Below are positions 1 to 8,781 of a stretch of DNA of 61,082 nt, one piece after another; the first letter of the stretch is position 1; each line of letters starts with the position of its first letter. The stretch covers positions 1 to 61,082 of the forward strand of contig JALONV010000005.1 of NCBI GenBank assembly GCA_025454755.1, written 5' to 3'. The translations under genes were made by a program, and so were the position numbers. The notes under the pieces are model-generated. The model searched no databases. It had not been told where the DNA came from and saw only the letters and a list, made by a program, of their open reading frames with translations. This stretch comes from Bacteroidales bacterium. GTDB taxonomy: Bacteria; Bacteroidota; Bacteroidia; Bacteroidales; VadinHA17.

Positions 1-33
1 AAAAAACAACAGGGACGCGATCTGCGTCCCTGT
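1..33 (-). terminator. Intrinsic terminator of rnpB
   Basis: A perfect 10-bp stem (9-18 pairing with 24-33) with a 5-nt loop is followed, on the minus strand, by a run of six T. It lies a few bases beyond the 3' end of the RNase P RNA, as expected for a Rho-independent terminator of that transcript. Confidence 0.85.
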
Positions 34-40
34 GTTAATT

Positions 41-396
41 ACAGCCTGCCTGTAAGCCGGGTTCTGTCGTGTTCCATCATTTATCTTGCCGCAACATCAC
101 TGCAGCGATCATACGACCTACCCCCCGGCATCGGACGAGCAGTCCTCAGCGCCGGTATACATGGTCTTTCAACCCATGAGGTGTACGGCTTCCGGTGTCG
201 CCGCCGGAACCGGTGGGCTCTTACCCCGCCTTTTCACCGTAGCCGCCCTTCGACTACGCTCAGGGCGGCTGTTATTTTCTGTTACACTGCCATATCCTCG
301 CGGATATCTTCCCGTTAGGAAGCATGGTGCTCGTTGTTGCCCGGACTTTCCTCCCCCCTGAGCCAAGCCGAAGGGGGCGATGGAACAGCCTGCTGT
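41..396 (-). ncRNA. rnpB: RNase P RNA, bacterial type A
   Basis: This is the catalytic RNA of RNase P, which matures the 5' ends of tRNAs. Read on the minus strand it carries the conserved block GAGGAAAGUCCGGGC near the 5' end and ACAGAACCCGGCUUA near the 3' end, the universal signatures of bacterial RNase P RNA. The length of about 355 nt fits type A. The ends can pair as P1 (AGCAGGCU with AGGCAGGCU), apparently with an internal mismatch. P12 is a perfect 8-bp stem (241-270) and P3 a C-rich/G-rich stem (353-376). Both variable helices carry a CCTGAGC...CGAAGG core that looks like a dispersed palindromic repeat. A promoter -7 element lies just upstream and a terminator just downstream. The exact ends are inferred. 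Confidence 0.95.
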
Positions 397-400
397 GGCG

Positions 401-408
401 CAAAGGTA
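401..408 (-). promoter_or_regulatory. rnpB promoter -7 element
   Basis: TACCTTTG on the minus strand matches the Bacteroidota sigma-ABfr -7 consensus TANNTTTG. It ends about 5-7 nt before the predicted 5' end of the RNase P RNA, which fixes the transcription start near position 396. No clear -33 element was seen. Confidence 0.7.
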
Positions 409-438
409 TGAAAAAGCAGGTTAATGTGAAAACTTGGT

Positions 439-446
439 TAATTTTG
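439..446 (+). promoter_or_regulatory. Possible queA promoter -7 element
   Basis: TAATTTTG fits TANNTTTG and points toward queA, about 108 nt upstream of its start. The leader this implies would contain the short tandem repeats at 456-535. Supported only by the motif. Confidence 0.35.
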
Positions 447-455
447 CAGAACAAA

Positions 456-535
456 TACGGTACGGCGGTACAACGGTGCGACGGTGCGGCGCTATTGTGA
501 CTTCATACCGACATACCGACATACCGAAATACCAA
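456..535. repeat. Two degenerate 8-bp tandem repeats
   Basis: ACGGTGCG occurs twice in tandem (473-488), preceded by degenerate ACGGTACGG-like units. CATACCGA then occurs three times in tandem (504-527), followed by a fourth diverged unit. There is no coding potential. Similar CGGTATTA units occur upstream of recF at 60774-60789. Confidence 0.8.
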
Positions 536-553
536 TAATATTACCAGAACAGA

Positions 554-1762
554 TTGTTACCAAAAATAAATATAGAGGATTACAGGTATGACCTTCCGGA
601 GGAGCGGATAGCGCAATATCCTGTATCAGAAAGGGATAGATCAAAACTTCTTTTATATCAGAATGGCAATATATCGGAAGATGTTTTCAGAAATATCGCC
701 GGCTATCTGCCATCCGATTCACTTCTGGTCTTCAATAATACTAAGGTTATACGCGCCAGACTGTTGTTCAGAAAAGAGACCGGCGCAGCTATAGAGATAT
801 TCTGCCTTGAGCCGTTAGTCCCGGCAGATTATGAACAGTCATTTGGCTCAGCAGAACCTGTGGAATGGAAATGTATAATCGGCAATCTTAAGAAATGGAA
901 GAGCGGAATGTTATCTTCGAAATTCAGCCATAAAGGCAAAGAGTTTGAATTAGAAGCCAGTAAAATAAAACCGGAGGGCGGGGCATGGAGGATAAGGTTT
1001 TCGTGGAACAATGAAAAGATAACTTTCAGAGAAGTGACTGAATCAGCAGGGCATATTCCTCTCCCACCCTATGTAAAGAGAGAAGACGAGCAAGAAGATA
1101 ATATAAGGTACCAGACAGTGTACTCAAAGATAAAGGGATCAGTAGCTGCTCCTACAGCGGGTCTGCATTTCACTGACAATGTTCTATCAGCCATCAATAA
1201 TAAAGGTATCAGGAGAGTCGATCTTACCCTGCATATCGGAGCAGGCACTTTCAAACCGGTGAAGACAAATGATATTTCAAAGCATGAGATGCATTGTGAA
1301 CACTTTATTATTAAAGAAGAGCTTATCGAAACTCTTCTTTCCTTACAGGGAAAAATAATTGCAGTTGGCACCACGAGCGTAAGAACTCTGGAAAGTCTTT
1401 ACTGGCTTGGTGTAAAACTAAGAAATAACACCGGCCGTAATATAAAATTCAATATTGATCAATGGGAACCATACAAAGAGCAGCGTGAAATATCTGTCGG
1501 GGAATCGTTCAAAACGTTACTGGCAGAAATAAAAAGAGGCGGAAATGGCTTTCTTCATGGTTCTACGACGATGATGATAATCCCCGGTTACAGGTTCAGG
1601 ATCATAAATGGAATGATCACCAATTTCCATCAACCCGGAAGTACTTTGCTGCTCCTGGTATCAGCCTATATCGGAGAAGATTGGCAAAAGATCTACAGAT
1701 ACGCACTCTACAACAGATTCAGGTTTCTCAGTTTTGGCGACAGTTCCCTGCTGATAAAGTAG
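554..1762 (+). CDS. queA: S-adenosylmethionine:tRNA ribosyltransferase-isomerase QueA
   Basis: QueA transfers and isomerises the ribosyl group of AdoMet onto 7-aminomethyl-7-deazaguanine in tRNA, giving epoxyqueuosine at the wobble position. Family blocks are clear: LPEERIAQYP (about residues 14-23), LLVFNNTKVIRARL (57-70), SVAAPTAGLHFT (about 195-206), LHIGAGTFKPV, VGTTSVRTLES, and the C-terminal FLHGSTTMMIIPGY and ITNFHQPGSTLLLL. At 402 aa it is longer than the approximately 350-aa E. coli type, as expected for the long form common in Bacteroidota. The start is TTG at 554; no ATG lies in frame near the conserved N-terminus. The gene appears monocistronic. Confidence 0.95.
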   Translation: MLPKINIEDYRYDLPEERIAQYPVSERDRSKLLLYQNGNISEDVFRNIAGYLPSDSLLVFNNTKVIRARLLFRKETGAAIEIFCLEPLVPADYEQSFGSAEPVEWKCIIGNLKKWKSGMLSSKFSHKGKEFELEASKIKPEGGAWRIRFSWNNEKITFREVTESAGHIPLPPYVKREDEQEDNIRYQTVYSKIKGSVAAPTAGLHFTDNVLSAINNKGIRRVDLTLHIGAGTFKPVKTNDISKHEMHCEHFIIKEELIETLLSLQGKIIAVGTTSVRTLESLYWLGVKLRNNTGRNIKFNIDQWEPYKEQREISVGESFKTLLAEIKRGGNGFLHGSTTMMIIPGYRFRIINGMITNFHQPGSTLLLLVSAYIGEDWQKIYRYALYNRFRFLSFGDSSLLIK

Positions 1763-1860
1763 CTGTTCATATGTAATTGAATACTTGTTCACTTTCATAG
1801 TTTCCATCTCTTTGAAATTAGTGTGAATTTTATTTTATTTGTCGCCTAACTTGTCAGACG

Positions 1861-2097
1861 ATGAACAGCAACAAATTACTACAGCAGTTGACCGCCATAT
1901 TCGGAATATTCATGGTGGCTTTTTATATTGGAGTCGGAGTTTTCATGTTGTTTTATGCCAGAAAATGGTTTATGATCGATAAAGCAATATCCGTTATTAT
2001 GGGGTCAACTTTCCTGTTCTTTGGCGTTTACAGGATCTTTGTTTCAATAAATCAGGTACGCAGAGCTTTTTTTCCCAGGGAGGAAGATGAGGAATGA
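1861..2097 (+). CDS. Small two-helix membrane protein, unknown function
   Basis: A 78-aa protein with two hydrophobic segments (about residues 10-31 and 40-60) and a charged, acidic C-terminus (PREEDEE). It lies between queA and a PstS-like lipoprotein on the same strand and probably belongs with the downstream PstS-TPR-TonB region. I do not recognise a named family; small membrane proteins in this position are seen in other Bacteroidales genomes as far as I recall. An ATG start and an uninterrupted hydrophobic pattern favour a real gene. Confidence 0.7.
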   Translation: MNSNKLLQQLTAIFGIFMVAFYIGVGVFMLFYARKWFMIDKAISVIMGSTFLFFGVYRIFVSINQVRRAFFPREEDEE

Positions 2098-2185
2098 TTT
2101 TTTCGTTTAGTTGTTTCAGATGGTCTTGGCATACACTTTGCTGTTGTAATTCCGGAAAAAAGTTTACTAACTAAAAATTAAAACT

Positions 2186-3220
2186 ATGAATATAGTTATA
2201 TTTACCAAAAAATTGATTATTATTGCATTCCGTAATTTTGTTTCCCACATCACAGGAAAAGTGATCAACAAGTTAAACTTTAGCCTCAGTTCAGGATTAC
2301 AGCTTCTTGCAGTTGCATCAATGACTTTTATGGTTTCATGCAATTCCGGTCCTAAAGTTCCCGCAGAATCTCCTACCAGGGGCGATATAAAAATCATTGC
2401 AGATGAATCGTTCAAGCCGCTGATTGATGCTGAAGTATCAACTTTTGTTCAGCTTTATGTAAATGCAAAAATCAAAGCTGCGTATAAGCCGGAAGTGGAT
2501 GTGATAAATGATTTTATGAATGATTCCGTAAAAGTCATTGTCACCAGCAGAAAACTTACTGAAGATCAGGTACGGTATTTAAGGGATACACTGGTAATAG
2601 CCCGTACAATAACATTTGCATATGATGCACTCGCTCTTATTACAAATAAGGAAAATAAAGATACGGTGCTCAAATATAAAGATGTGAAGGATGTTTTCCT
2701 GGGTATAGCCTCTGAATGGAAAGACATAAATCCAAAATCCAGGCTTGGAGAGATAAAGGTTGTTTTTGACAATACAAAGTCGGGGAACATAAGATATTTT
2801 AAGGAACTATTCGAGATCAAGACCGGTTTACCGTACAATTTCTATGCATTGAACACCAATGCAGAAGTCGTGGATTTCGTATCGAGGAATCCGGAAGCCA
2901 TAGGCATAATAAGCGTTAACTGGATTAGTGACAAGGATGATTCTCTGAGCATGAGCCTTGCAAGAAAGATCAATGTTGTCGGTGTTTCTCAGCAGCTCTC
3001 GGATGAAGCATCTTATTACAGACCGCAGCAGGGATTCATATACACCAAAGAATATCCTTTTACAAGGGAGGTATATCTCATTTCAAGAGAAACTTTCAAA
3101 GGCCTGGGATCAGGTTTCATACAGTGGGCTACCGGAGAACAGGGACAGAGGATAGTGCTTAAATCAGGACTGGTTCCGGCGACTATGCCGATAAGGATAG
3201 TTCAGATAAAAAATAAATAA
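2186..3220 (+). CDS. PstS-like phosphate-binding lipoprotein
   Basis: A periplasmic substrate-binding protein of the PstS (phosphate) fold. The mature part starts at the lipobox Cys52 (MVSC-NSG). Typical PBP-like blocks follow: GDIKIIADESFKPL, DALALITNKEN, a central VVFDNTKSGN (anion-binding region) and IGIISVNWISD. No pst ABC permease or ATPase genes are adjacent; it is instead followed by a TPR protein and the ExbB-ExbD-ExbD-TonB operon, an arrangement I recall from other Bacteroidota. The start is uncertain: ATG at 2186 puts 25 extra residues before a conventional signal peptide, while GTG at 2261, preceded by AGGAAA, would begin MINKLNFS and give a normal lipoprotein signal. The ligand is inferred from the fold only. 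Confidence 0.85.
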   Translation: MNIVIFTKKLIIIAFRNFVSHITGKVINKLNFSLSSGLQLLAVASMTFMVSCNSGPKVPAESPTRGDIKIIADESFKPLIDAEVSTFVQLYVNAKIKAAYKPEVDVINDFMNDSVKVIVTSRKLTEDQVRYLRDTLVIARTITFAYDALALITNKENKDTVLKYKDVKDVFLGIASEWKDINPKSRLGEIKVVFDNTKSGNIRYFKELFEIKTGLPYNFYALNTNAEVVDFVSRNPEAIGIISVNWISDKDDSLSMSLARKINVVGVSQQLSDEASYYRPQQGFIYTKEYPFTREVYLISRETFKGLGSGFIQWATGEQGQRIVLKSGLVPATMPIRIVQIKNK

Positions 3221-3262
3221 GATAAAAGATAAAAGATAAAGGAAAGGAGAAGGACGAAAGGT
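3221..3262. repeat. Short tandem repeat GATAAAA
   Basis: A 7-bp unit is repeated about three times directly after the PstS-like stop codon and then decays into purine-rich sequence. It is one of several unrelated micro-tandem repeats in the intergenic gaps of this window. Confidence 0.75.
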
Positions 3263-3301
3263 AAAATTTAGTAATATTGACATCAAAATAAAAGTTTAGC
3301 T

Positions 3302-5542
3302 ATGAAAAGTGCATTATACAAAAAGGGTTTAATTATGGTGGCAGCGATTACTGGGCTGATGTCTAACAATATTTTTGCGCAGGACATTACATCTGCATTG
3401 CTTCTGACGAAGAGTGAGCAGTATGATAAGGCTGAGGCAATGCTCAACCAGTTGATCCAGAAAGAACCAGGCAACAGCAAATATTATTTCTTCCTTGGGG
3501 AGAACATCCTTCTTGATTATTTTTCAGACACAATCTCCAACTCCCTTACACTGGCAACCAAAGCTGCAAAGGATGTATTTCAGAAAGGTGTAAATGCCAA
3601 TGCCGGTGATCCTCTCAATTATGTAGGCCTTGCCAAAGTTGCCAATTACCTTGGCGATGACAAAACAGCTGCTGAGATGAGGACAAAGGCAAAAAGTTTT
3701 CTGCTTCCATACAAGAATATAAAGAAAATCATTCCTCCCGCAAAAGATTATGCATTTGCACTTGCTAAAATTGCGGAGTCATATATTAATAATGGTGAAG
3801 TCGATACTGCTTCTGCCCTTCCTCTGATCAGGCAAGCTATAAATATCGATAATAAGAACAAGGAGATTTTCCTTATTGCAGGTGATATTTACATTCTGGC
3901 CAATGATGGTTCGAATGCCATAAAGAACTACAACCTTGCGCAGTATGTTGATCCGAAGTCGCCAACTGCCAACATGAAGATTGGGAATATCTATGTAAGA
4001 GGAAAAAGCCTTCAGCCAGCTATTCCATATTTTGAGGAGGCAATAGCTCTTGATCCCAACTATGCTCCTGCTTATCGCGAACTTGGTCAGTTATACTGGA
4101 TGGCCAACAGGCTTGAGCAGTCAAAAACCAACTTCAAGAAATATCTTGAACTTACCGAAGGTAACATCCCTGCAAAGACCAGGTATGTAAACTCTCTTTT
4201 CTATGCCGGCGATTATGATGAAGTCATCAAAAACGTTGAAGAGATCCTTGCCGTTGACGATTCCAGGGCTTACATGAACCGTCTTGCCGGCTACTCCTAC
4301 TATGAAAAGAAAAATGCAGATTACAGCAAAGCCCTTGAATACATGGACAAACTTTTTGAAAAAGTATCTGCAGACAGGATCCTTCCGAAAGACCATCATT
4401 ATACCGCAAGGATCATAATGAAGAAGAATCTGGACCTTCCGAAGATGGTTGATGAGCTTGGAAATCTTGAGCAGCAGCTCCAGAGAAGCAAATCGAGGTA
4501 TAATTCTGCTCCTGCTGCGGAAAAGACAAAACTAAAACCTGCCCTTGATGAGCTTACAGCCAAATATGACAAGTTGAAAGCCAATGTCGCAGCTTCTGAA
4601 AAAGAGGTAGAAAGAGGATTCCAGGAATATATTAAAATCATTGATCTCAAGCCTCAGGATACAGGGCTCAATAATGAACTTGCTAACAACTACTATGCAT
4701 TCAAGAGGTATGACGATGCAGCAAAAACATGGGCTAAGCTGATAGATCCGACAAAGGACGATTTTGGTGCATATATGAAAATTGGAAGAGCATTTAACAA
4801 TGGGAATAATTTAAAAGCTGCAGATTCAATATTCAACATAGTTATAAAGAAAAATCCTGATTATCTTGATGCATATGTCTGGAGTGCACGTACATATTCA
4901 AAGATGGATCCTGATTATAAGATGGGTCTTGCAAAACCGAAATTTGAAAAGGTAATTGATATAGCAGGAAAGGACTCACTTAATAACAGCTCCGAGATGA
5001 TGGAAGCTTTCGGGTATCTGGGATGGTATCATTCAGAGAAGGGCAATTACGCTTCATCAAAAAGTTATTACAACAGGATGATAAATCTTGATCCGAAAAG
5101 CAAGGACAGCAAGATTAAAGGTTATAACGGACTGGGTTCTCTCGAATCAAAGTTAGCCGCGGAAGAGAAGACACTGGAAGGCAAGCTCGCAATTCTTGCC
5201 AGAGCAAGCAGTGCATACGAAAGCATTCTGGCAATTGATCCCAATAATGCCTCGGCCAAAAATAACCTCAGGTGGGTTCAGGAATATGTTGTCTCGGTAA
5301 AGAAGGGAATAAATCCGAACGAGATCAAGGGAACAGTTAAAGACAGTGCAGGCCAGCCGATTGCGTTTGCTTCTGTCAAGGTCAAGGATACTGCTGCTGA
5401 GGCCCTCACCAATGCAAAGGGTGAATACAAGTTCGAAATACCTCAGGCTTCTGAGACGCTGGTAATCAGCGCAAAAGGATATACTACCAAGGAAGTCCCT
5501 GTTACGAAGTCGAGAGTATACCCCATAATCCTGGAGAAATAA
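3302..5542 (+). CDS. Secreted TPR protein with C-terminal CarboxypepD_reg-like domain
   Basis: A 746-aa protein with an N-terminal signal peptide (cleavage near NNIFAQ-DI). It has long tetratricopeptide arrays (for example AIPYFEEAIALDPNYAPAYRELGQLYW), a charged coiled-coil segment at about residues 376-440, more TPRs, and a C-terminal beta-sandwich domain of about 70 residues (IKGTVKDSAGQPIAFASVKVKD) of the carboxypeptidase-regulatory type common in Bacteroidota surface proteins. It sits between a PstS-like lipoprotein and exbB, on the same strand. Its probable role is a periplasmic scaffold for the TonB/uptake machinery; this is inference from position. An ATG start is followed directly by the signal sequence. 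Confidence 0.85.
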   Translation: MKSALYKKGLIMVAAITGLMSNNIFAQDITSALLLTKSEQYDKAEAMLNQLIQKEPGNSKYYFFLGENILLDYFSDTISNSLTLATKAAKDVFQKGVNANAGDPLNYVGLAKVANYLGDDKTAAEMRTKAKSFLLPYKNIKKIIPPAKDYAFALAKIAESYINNGEVDTASALPLIRQAINIDNKNKEIFLIAGDIYILANDGSNAIKNYNLAQYVDPKSPTANMKIGNIYVRGKSLQPAIPYFEEAIALDPNYAPAYRELGQLYWMANRLEQSKTNFKKYLELTEGNIPAKTRYVNSLFYAGDYDEVIKNVEEILAVDDSRAYMNRLAGYSYYEKKNADYSKALEYMDKLFEKVSADRILPKDHHYTARIIMKKNLDLPKMVDELGNLEQQLQRSKSRYNSAPAAEKTKLKPALDELTAKYDKLKANVAASEKEVERGFQEYIKIIDLKPQDTGLNNELANNYYAFKRYDDAAKTWAKLIDPTKDDFGAYMKIGRAFNNGNNLKAADSIFNIVIKKNPDYLDAYVWSARTYSKMDPDYKMGLAKPKFEKVIDIAGKDSLNNSSEMMEAFGYLGWYHSEKGNYASSKSYYNRMINLDPKSKDSKIKGYNGLGSLESKLAAEEKTLEGKLAILARASSAYESILAIDPNNASAKNNLRWVQEYVVSVKKGINPNEIKGTVKDSAGQPIAFASVKVKDTAAEALTNAKGEYKFEIPQASETLVISAKGYTTKEVPVTKSRVYPIILEK

Positions 5543-5660
5543 TAGCCACTTTGCAGATTATAATATAGATTACAGGATAGGAATTTTAACGTTATAAAGC
5601 TCTTTCTGATTGAGGATTATAAATAAATCCATCAAAAGAATAACAATATTTTAGACAATG

Positions 5661-5691
5661 TTGGAAAAAAACTTTTGAAACTATATATTTG
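5661..5691 (+). promoter_or_regulatory. Promoter of the exbB-exbD-exbD-tonB operon
   Basis: TTG at 5661-5663 and TATATTTG at 5684-5691 are separated by 20 nt, matching the Bacteroidota -33/-7 arrangement. The exbB ATG is 38 nt downstream of the -7 box. Confidence 0.65.
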
Positions 5692-5729
5692 CGAATTGAT
5701 TAATCTTAAACCTAAACAAATCGATAAAA

Positions 5730-6548
5730 ATGAGTAAACAAGGAAGTTCGTTCAAAGATGCGCTGTCAAACATTTTTGCAGTGGGTGCTATATTAATAGC
5801 ATTTGTGGTATCCTATTTTTTATTCCAGAATGTAATGGGGAATGGGGTCCACTTCGAAGGTGGAAACAACAAAATGTCTCCGCTGGAAGGAGACTACCTG
5901 GGGATAATCTACAAAGGTGGTTTCATTGTTCCTATTCTTATGACCTGCGTTTTAACGCTTCTCATCTTCATTATTGAGAGAGCTATCACTCTTTCAAGAG
6001 CAAAAGGAAAAGGCAGGATCAATACATTTGTTCACAACCTGCAGGGTCTTCTCGAAGAAGATAAAATTGAAGAAGCTGTTGAAGCATGCGACAAGCAGAA
6101 AGGTTCTCTTGCAAACGTAATGAGAGCCGGGCTGATCCGTTACCGCGACCTCCAGAAAGACAAAGAGCTTGAAAAAGACCAGAAGATCCTTTCGATCCAG
6201 AAGTCGTTTGAAGAAGCAACAGCTCTTGAGTTACCGATGCTTTCAAAGAACATGGTAATGTTCTCCACACTTGCCTCCATATCAGTGCTAATAGGTCTTA
6301 TCGGTACAGTGCTCGGTATGATCCGTGCATTCGGTGCTCTTGCACAATCAGGTGCTCCTGATGCTCTTGCACTTGCAACCGGTATATCAGAAGCGCTTGT
6401 GAATACAGCATTCGGTATCACAGGATCAACCCTTGCAATTATTGCATTCAACTTTTTTTCAACAACAATTGACTCATACACATTCAAGATTGATGAAGCT
6501 GGTTTCAGCCTGACGCAGAATTTCGCTGCATCGCTGAAAAATGCATAA
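5730..6548 (+). CDS. exbB: ExbB/TolQ/MotA-family proton channel protein
   Basis: ExbB is the pentameric inner-membrane stator that, with ExbD, converts the proton-motive force into TonB motion. The 272-aa protein has four hydrophobic helices (about 14-34, 63-83, 178-200 and 223-245). The conserved MotA_TolQ_ExbB region (LIGLIGTVLGMIRAFGAL and EALVNTAFGITGSTLAI) spans the last two. The cytoplasmic helical domain lies between helices two and three. It is the first gene of a tight exbB-exbD-exbD-tonB operon (gaps 44, 1 and 19 nt) with its own promoter upstream. Confidence 0.95.
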   Translation: MSKQGSSFKDALSNIFAVGAILIAFVVSYFLFQNVMGNGVHFEGGNNKMSPLEGDYLGIIYKGGFIVPILMTCVLTLLIFIIERAITLSRAKGKGRINTFVHNLQGLLEEDKIEEAVEACDKQKGSLANVMRAGLIRYRDLQKDKELEKDQKILSIQKSFEEATALELPMLSKNMVMFSTLASISVLIGLIGTVLGMIRAFGALAQSGAPDALALATGISEALVNTAFGITGSTLAIIAFNFFSTTIDSYTFKIDEAGFSLTQNFAASLKNA

Positions 6549-6592
6549 TCAAAAATTTATCTTTTGGTCAAATAACTTAACAAAAGAAACTA

Positions 6593-7231
6593 ATGCCAAA
6601 GATTAAATTACCGACAAAGTCGCCAAGAATCGACATGACGCCTATGGTTGATACATTTGCAGTGATCCTGACATTCCTTATGCTGACCGCTACAATGAGA
6701 CAGACCGAACCGGCTACTGTTGATACGCCTTTTTCAATATCAGAAAAACCTACTCCTGATTTTAATACAATGACATTCCTTATTGCTGCTGACGGCAAGG
6801 TCTTCATGAACATGGATAACGGACCTGATACTCTTTATAAATTCAGACCAAAGATCCTTGACGAGATGGGCAAGAGGTATGGCCTTGAATTCAGTGATGC
6901 AGAAAAGAGGGAATTTGAGAAATTTCCTTCATCGATGGGCGTTCCCATAATGCAGATGAAGCAGTTTCTTGCAGGCAAAAATTCAAAGGAAAGAGATCCT
7001 TTCCAGCTAGGCATCCCCTCAGATTCACTTGACAATCAGCTTGCAATGTGGATCCTCTGTGCACGCCAGGTCAATCCTAACATCCAGGCCAGTATCAAGG
7101 GTGATTCCAAGACACCTTTCCCTGCAGTAAAGAAAGTCCTCGATAATCTTCAGGATAAGAAAATCAACAGGTTTATGCTGGTAACAAGTCTGGAGGCTGC
7201 TGAAATTAACCTAGAAGAAATACAACAGTGA
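6593..7231 (+). CDS. exbD: ExbD/TolR-family protein, first copy
   Basis: Bitopic partner of ExbB. A basic N-terminus is followed by the signature RIDMTPMVDTFAVILTF, in which Asp20 heads the single membrane helix (about 20-36) and is the likely proton carrier. A periplasmic domain follows. At 212 aa it is longer than enterobacterial ExbD (about 140 aa), as usual in Bacteroidota. It ends 1 nt before the second exbD, so the two are probably translationally coupled. Confidence 0.93.
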   Translation: MPKIKLPTKSPRIDMTPMVDTFAVILTFLMLTATMRQTEPATVDTPFSISEKPTPDFNTMTFLIAADGKVFMNMDNGPDTLYKFRPKILDEMGKRYGLEFSDAEKREFEKFPSSMGVPIMQMKQFLAGKNSKERDPFQLGIPSDSLDNQLAMWILCARQVNPNIQASIKGDSKTPFPAVKKVLDNLQDKKINRFMLVTSLEAAEINLEEIQQ

Positions 7232-7232
7232 T

Positions 7233-7898
7233 ATGGCAGAGATAATTCAAGAGGAAAAAGCAAAAGGCGGGAAGAAGAAAGCGAAGAAACATCCGCCGCA
7301 TATCGATATGACCCCGATGGTAGACCTTATGTGTTTGCTGATCACATTCTTTATGCTTACCACAGCTTTTGCTAAAGCCAAGGTAATGGAGATAGTACTT
7401 CCGGAGAAGATAGACGATCCAAACCAGAAGGCGCCTGCCATTGCAGCCAGCCGTACTGTGAATATCCTACTCGGTCCCGATAACAGAATTTTCTGGTATC
7501 CGGGCAATGTTGAACCTGAGGAATATAACAATAATATCTTTCCTCCGCTGGCAGAACTCGATTACAGCCCAACAGGAATCCGACAATTACTGATTGACAA
7601 GAACAAAACGCTTGCAAGAAAAATTGCTGAATTTAACGACAAGATAGTCAGAGGTGAAATTGTTCTCAGCCAGGATTCAGTTCAGGGTTCTATCAGGAAA
7701 CTGAAAAATGATGACGATACAGGCCCCATTGTGCAGATCAAAGCATATAAGGAAGCCAATTACGGCAACTTTGTAGATATACTCGATGAGATGAATATCT
7801 GTGGGATAGGCCGTTACATGTTCGTTGACATAACATGGTATGAAGAAAAAATGGTGGAAATTGCCACAGGCAAAACCACTTTAGCTTCTGCCAACTAA
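7233..7898 (+). CDS. exbD: ExbD/TolR-family protein, second copy
   Basis: Second ExbD paralogue (221 aa), with a lysine-rich N-terminus, HIDMTPMVDLMCLLITFFML (Asp31 at the helix start, membrane helix about 32-48) and a periplasmic domain. Two tandem, clearly diverged exbD genes are standard in Bacteroidota and suggest a heterodimeric ExbD. It lies 1 nt after exbD-1 and 19 nt before tonB. Confidence 0.93.
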   Translation: MAEIIQEEKAKGGKKKAKKHPPHIDMTPMVDLMCLLITFFMLTTAFAKAKVMEIVLPEKIDDPNQKAPAIAASRTVNILLGPDNRIFWYPGNVEPEEYNNNIFPPLAELDYSPTGIRQLLIDKNKTLARKIAEFNDKIVRGEIVLSQDSVQGSIRKLKNDDDTGPIVQIKAYKEANYGNFVDILDEMNICGIGRYMFVDITWYEEKMVEIATGKTTLASAN

Positions 7899-7917
7899 TC
7901 ATTAAACTCAAATCGAG

Positions 7918-8703
7918 ATGGCTAAAGAAAAAGAAAGAGAAAGAGCTCCCTCCTTTAACGACATAGTATTCGAACTGAGGAATAAGGAGTATGGCGCATA
8001 CAGCCTGAGGAGAAAATACAACCGTAATGTTGTAATCGGCGCTCTCATCGGAGTTTTAATTATAAGTACAGCTATTATTACTCCTCATATTTACGCGAAA
8101 GCAATAGAGAGCAAAAAAGCCCGTGAGGAAAGACAGGCAGTGATGGTTATGGAGAACCTCGATCAGCCTAATGAACAGGTTGCTCCTCCCCCGCCTCCTC
8201 CTCCGCCTCCGGCTGAAACTGTACAGCAGAATAGATATGTTCCTCCGGTTGTTGTCGACTCGGTGAAACCTGAAGATAACGTTCAGCTTATGACAGCTGA
8301 CCAGGCAACTACTAATGTAGTCAACGAAGAGTATATCGAAGCTGTAGAAGAGGTTAAGGAAGAAGTCCAGGAAACTGAAGCAGAACCCGAGCCATTCGTG
8401 GTAGTTGAGGAGATGCCTATGTTCCCGGGCGGTGATGCTGAACTTCTCAAATACATAGGTGAACATACGAATTATCCTGAAGTTGCCAAGGAAAATAATA
8501 TCCAGGGCAGGGTAATAGTCAGATTCTGTGTTACCTCCAAAGGTACAGTAAACCAGATCAGCGTATTAAAAGGAGTTGATCCTGAACTAGACAAGGAAGC
8601 AATGAGAGTTGTTTCGACACTTCCTGCATTTAAGCCGGGTAAACAGGGCGGGAAACCGGTTCCTGTATGGTACATGGTACCTATTACCTTTACGCTTAAG
8701 TAA
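7918..8703 (+). CDS. tonB: Energy transducer TonB
   Basis: TonB links the ExbBD motor to outer-membrane TonB-dependent receptors. The 261-aa protein has an N-terminal FNDIVFELRNKEYGAYSLRR box typical of Bacteroidota TonB, one membrane helix (about 38-60), a polyproline run (about 90-98), an acidic linker, and a C-terminal TonB domain (GRVIVRFCVTSKGTVNQI to PVPVWYMVPITFTLK). It is the last gene of the operon and is followed by a strong hairpin terminator. Confidence 0.95.
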   Translation: MAKEKERERAPSFNDIVFELRNKEYGAYSLRRKYNRNVVIGALIGVLIISTAIITPHIYAKAIESKKAREERQAVMVMENLDQPNEQVAPPPPPPPPPAETVQQNRYVPPVVVDSVKPEDNVQLMTADQATTNVVNEEYIEAVEEVKEEVQETEAEPEPFVVVEEMPMFPGGDAELLKYIGEHTNYPEVAKENNIQGRVIVRFCVTSKGTVNQISVLKGVDPELDKEAMRVVSTLPAFKPGKQGGKPVPVWYMVPITFTLK

Positions 8704-8726
8704 GATCATTTTATTGATTATATAAC

Positions 8727-8758
8727 AAAGGCCGGATCAGCAGATCCGGCCTTTGCAT
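8727..8758 (+). terminator. Terminator after tonB, possibly bidirectional
   Basis: A 12-bp perfect stem (8727-8738 with 8743-8754) has a 4-nt loop and ends in CTTT. The other strand also ends in CTTT, so it may serve both tonB and the convergent threonine aldolase gene. Confidence 0.8.
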
Positions 8759-8781
8759 TTTCAGGGACACATGGCATGTCC

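Noticed and set aside
86-454. Several short ORFs on both strands near the left end
   Set aside because: They lie within or across the RNase P RNA gene and its promoter; the RNA signatures are unambiguous.
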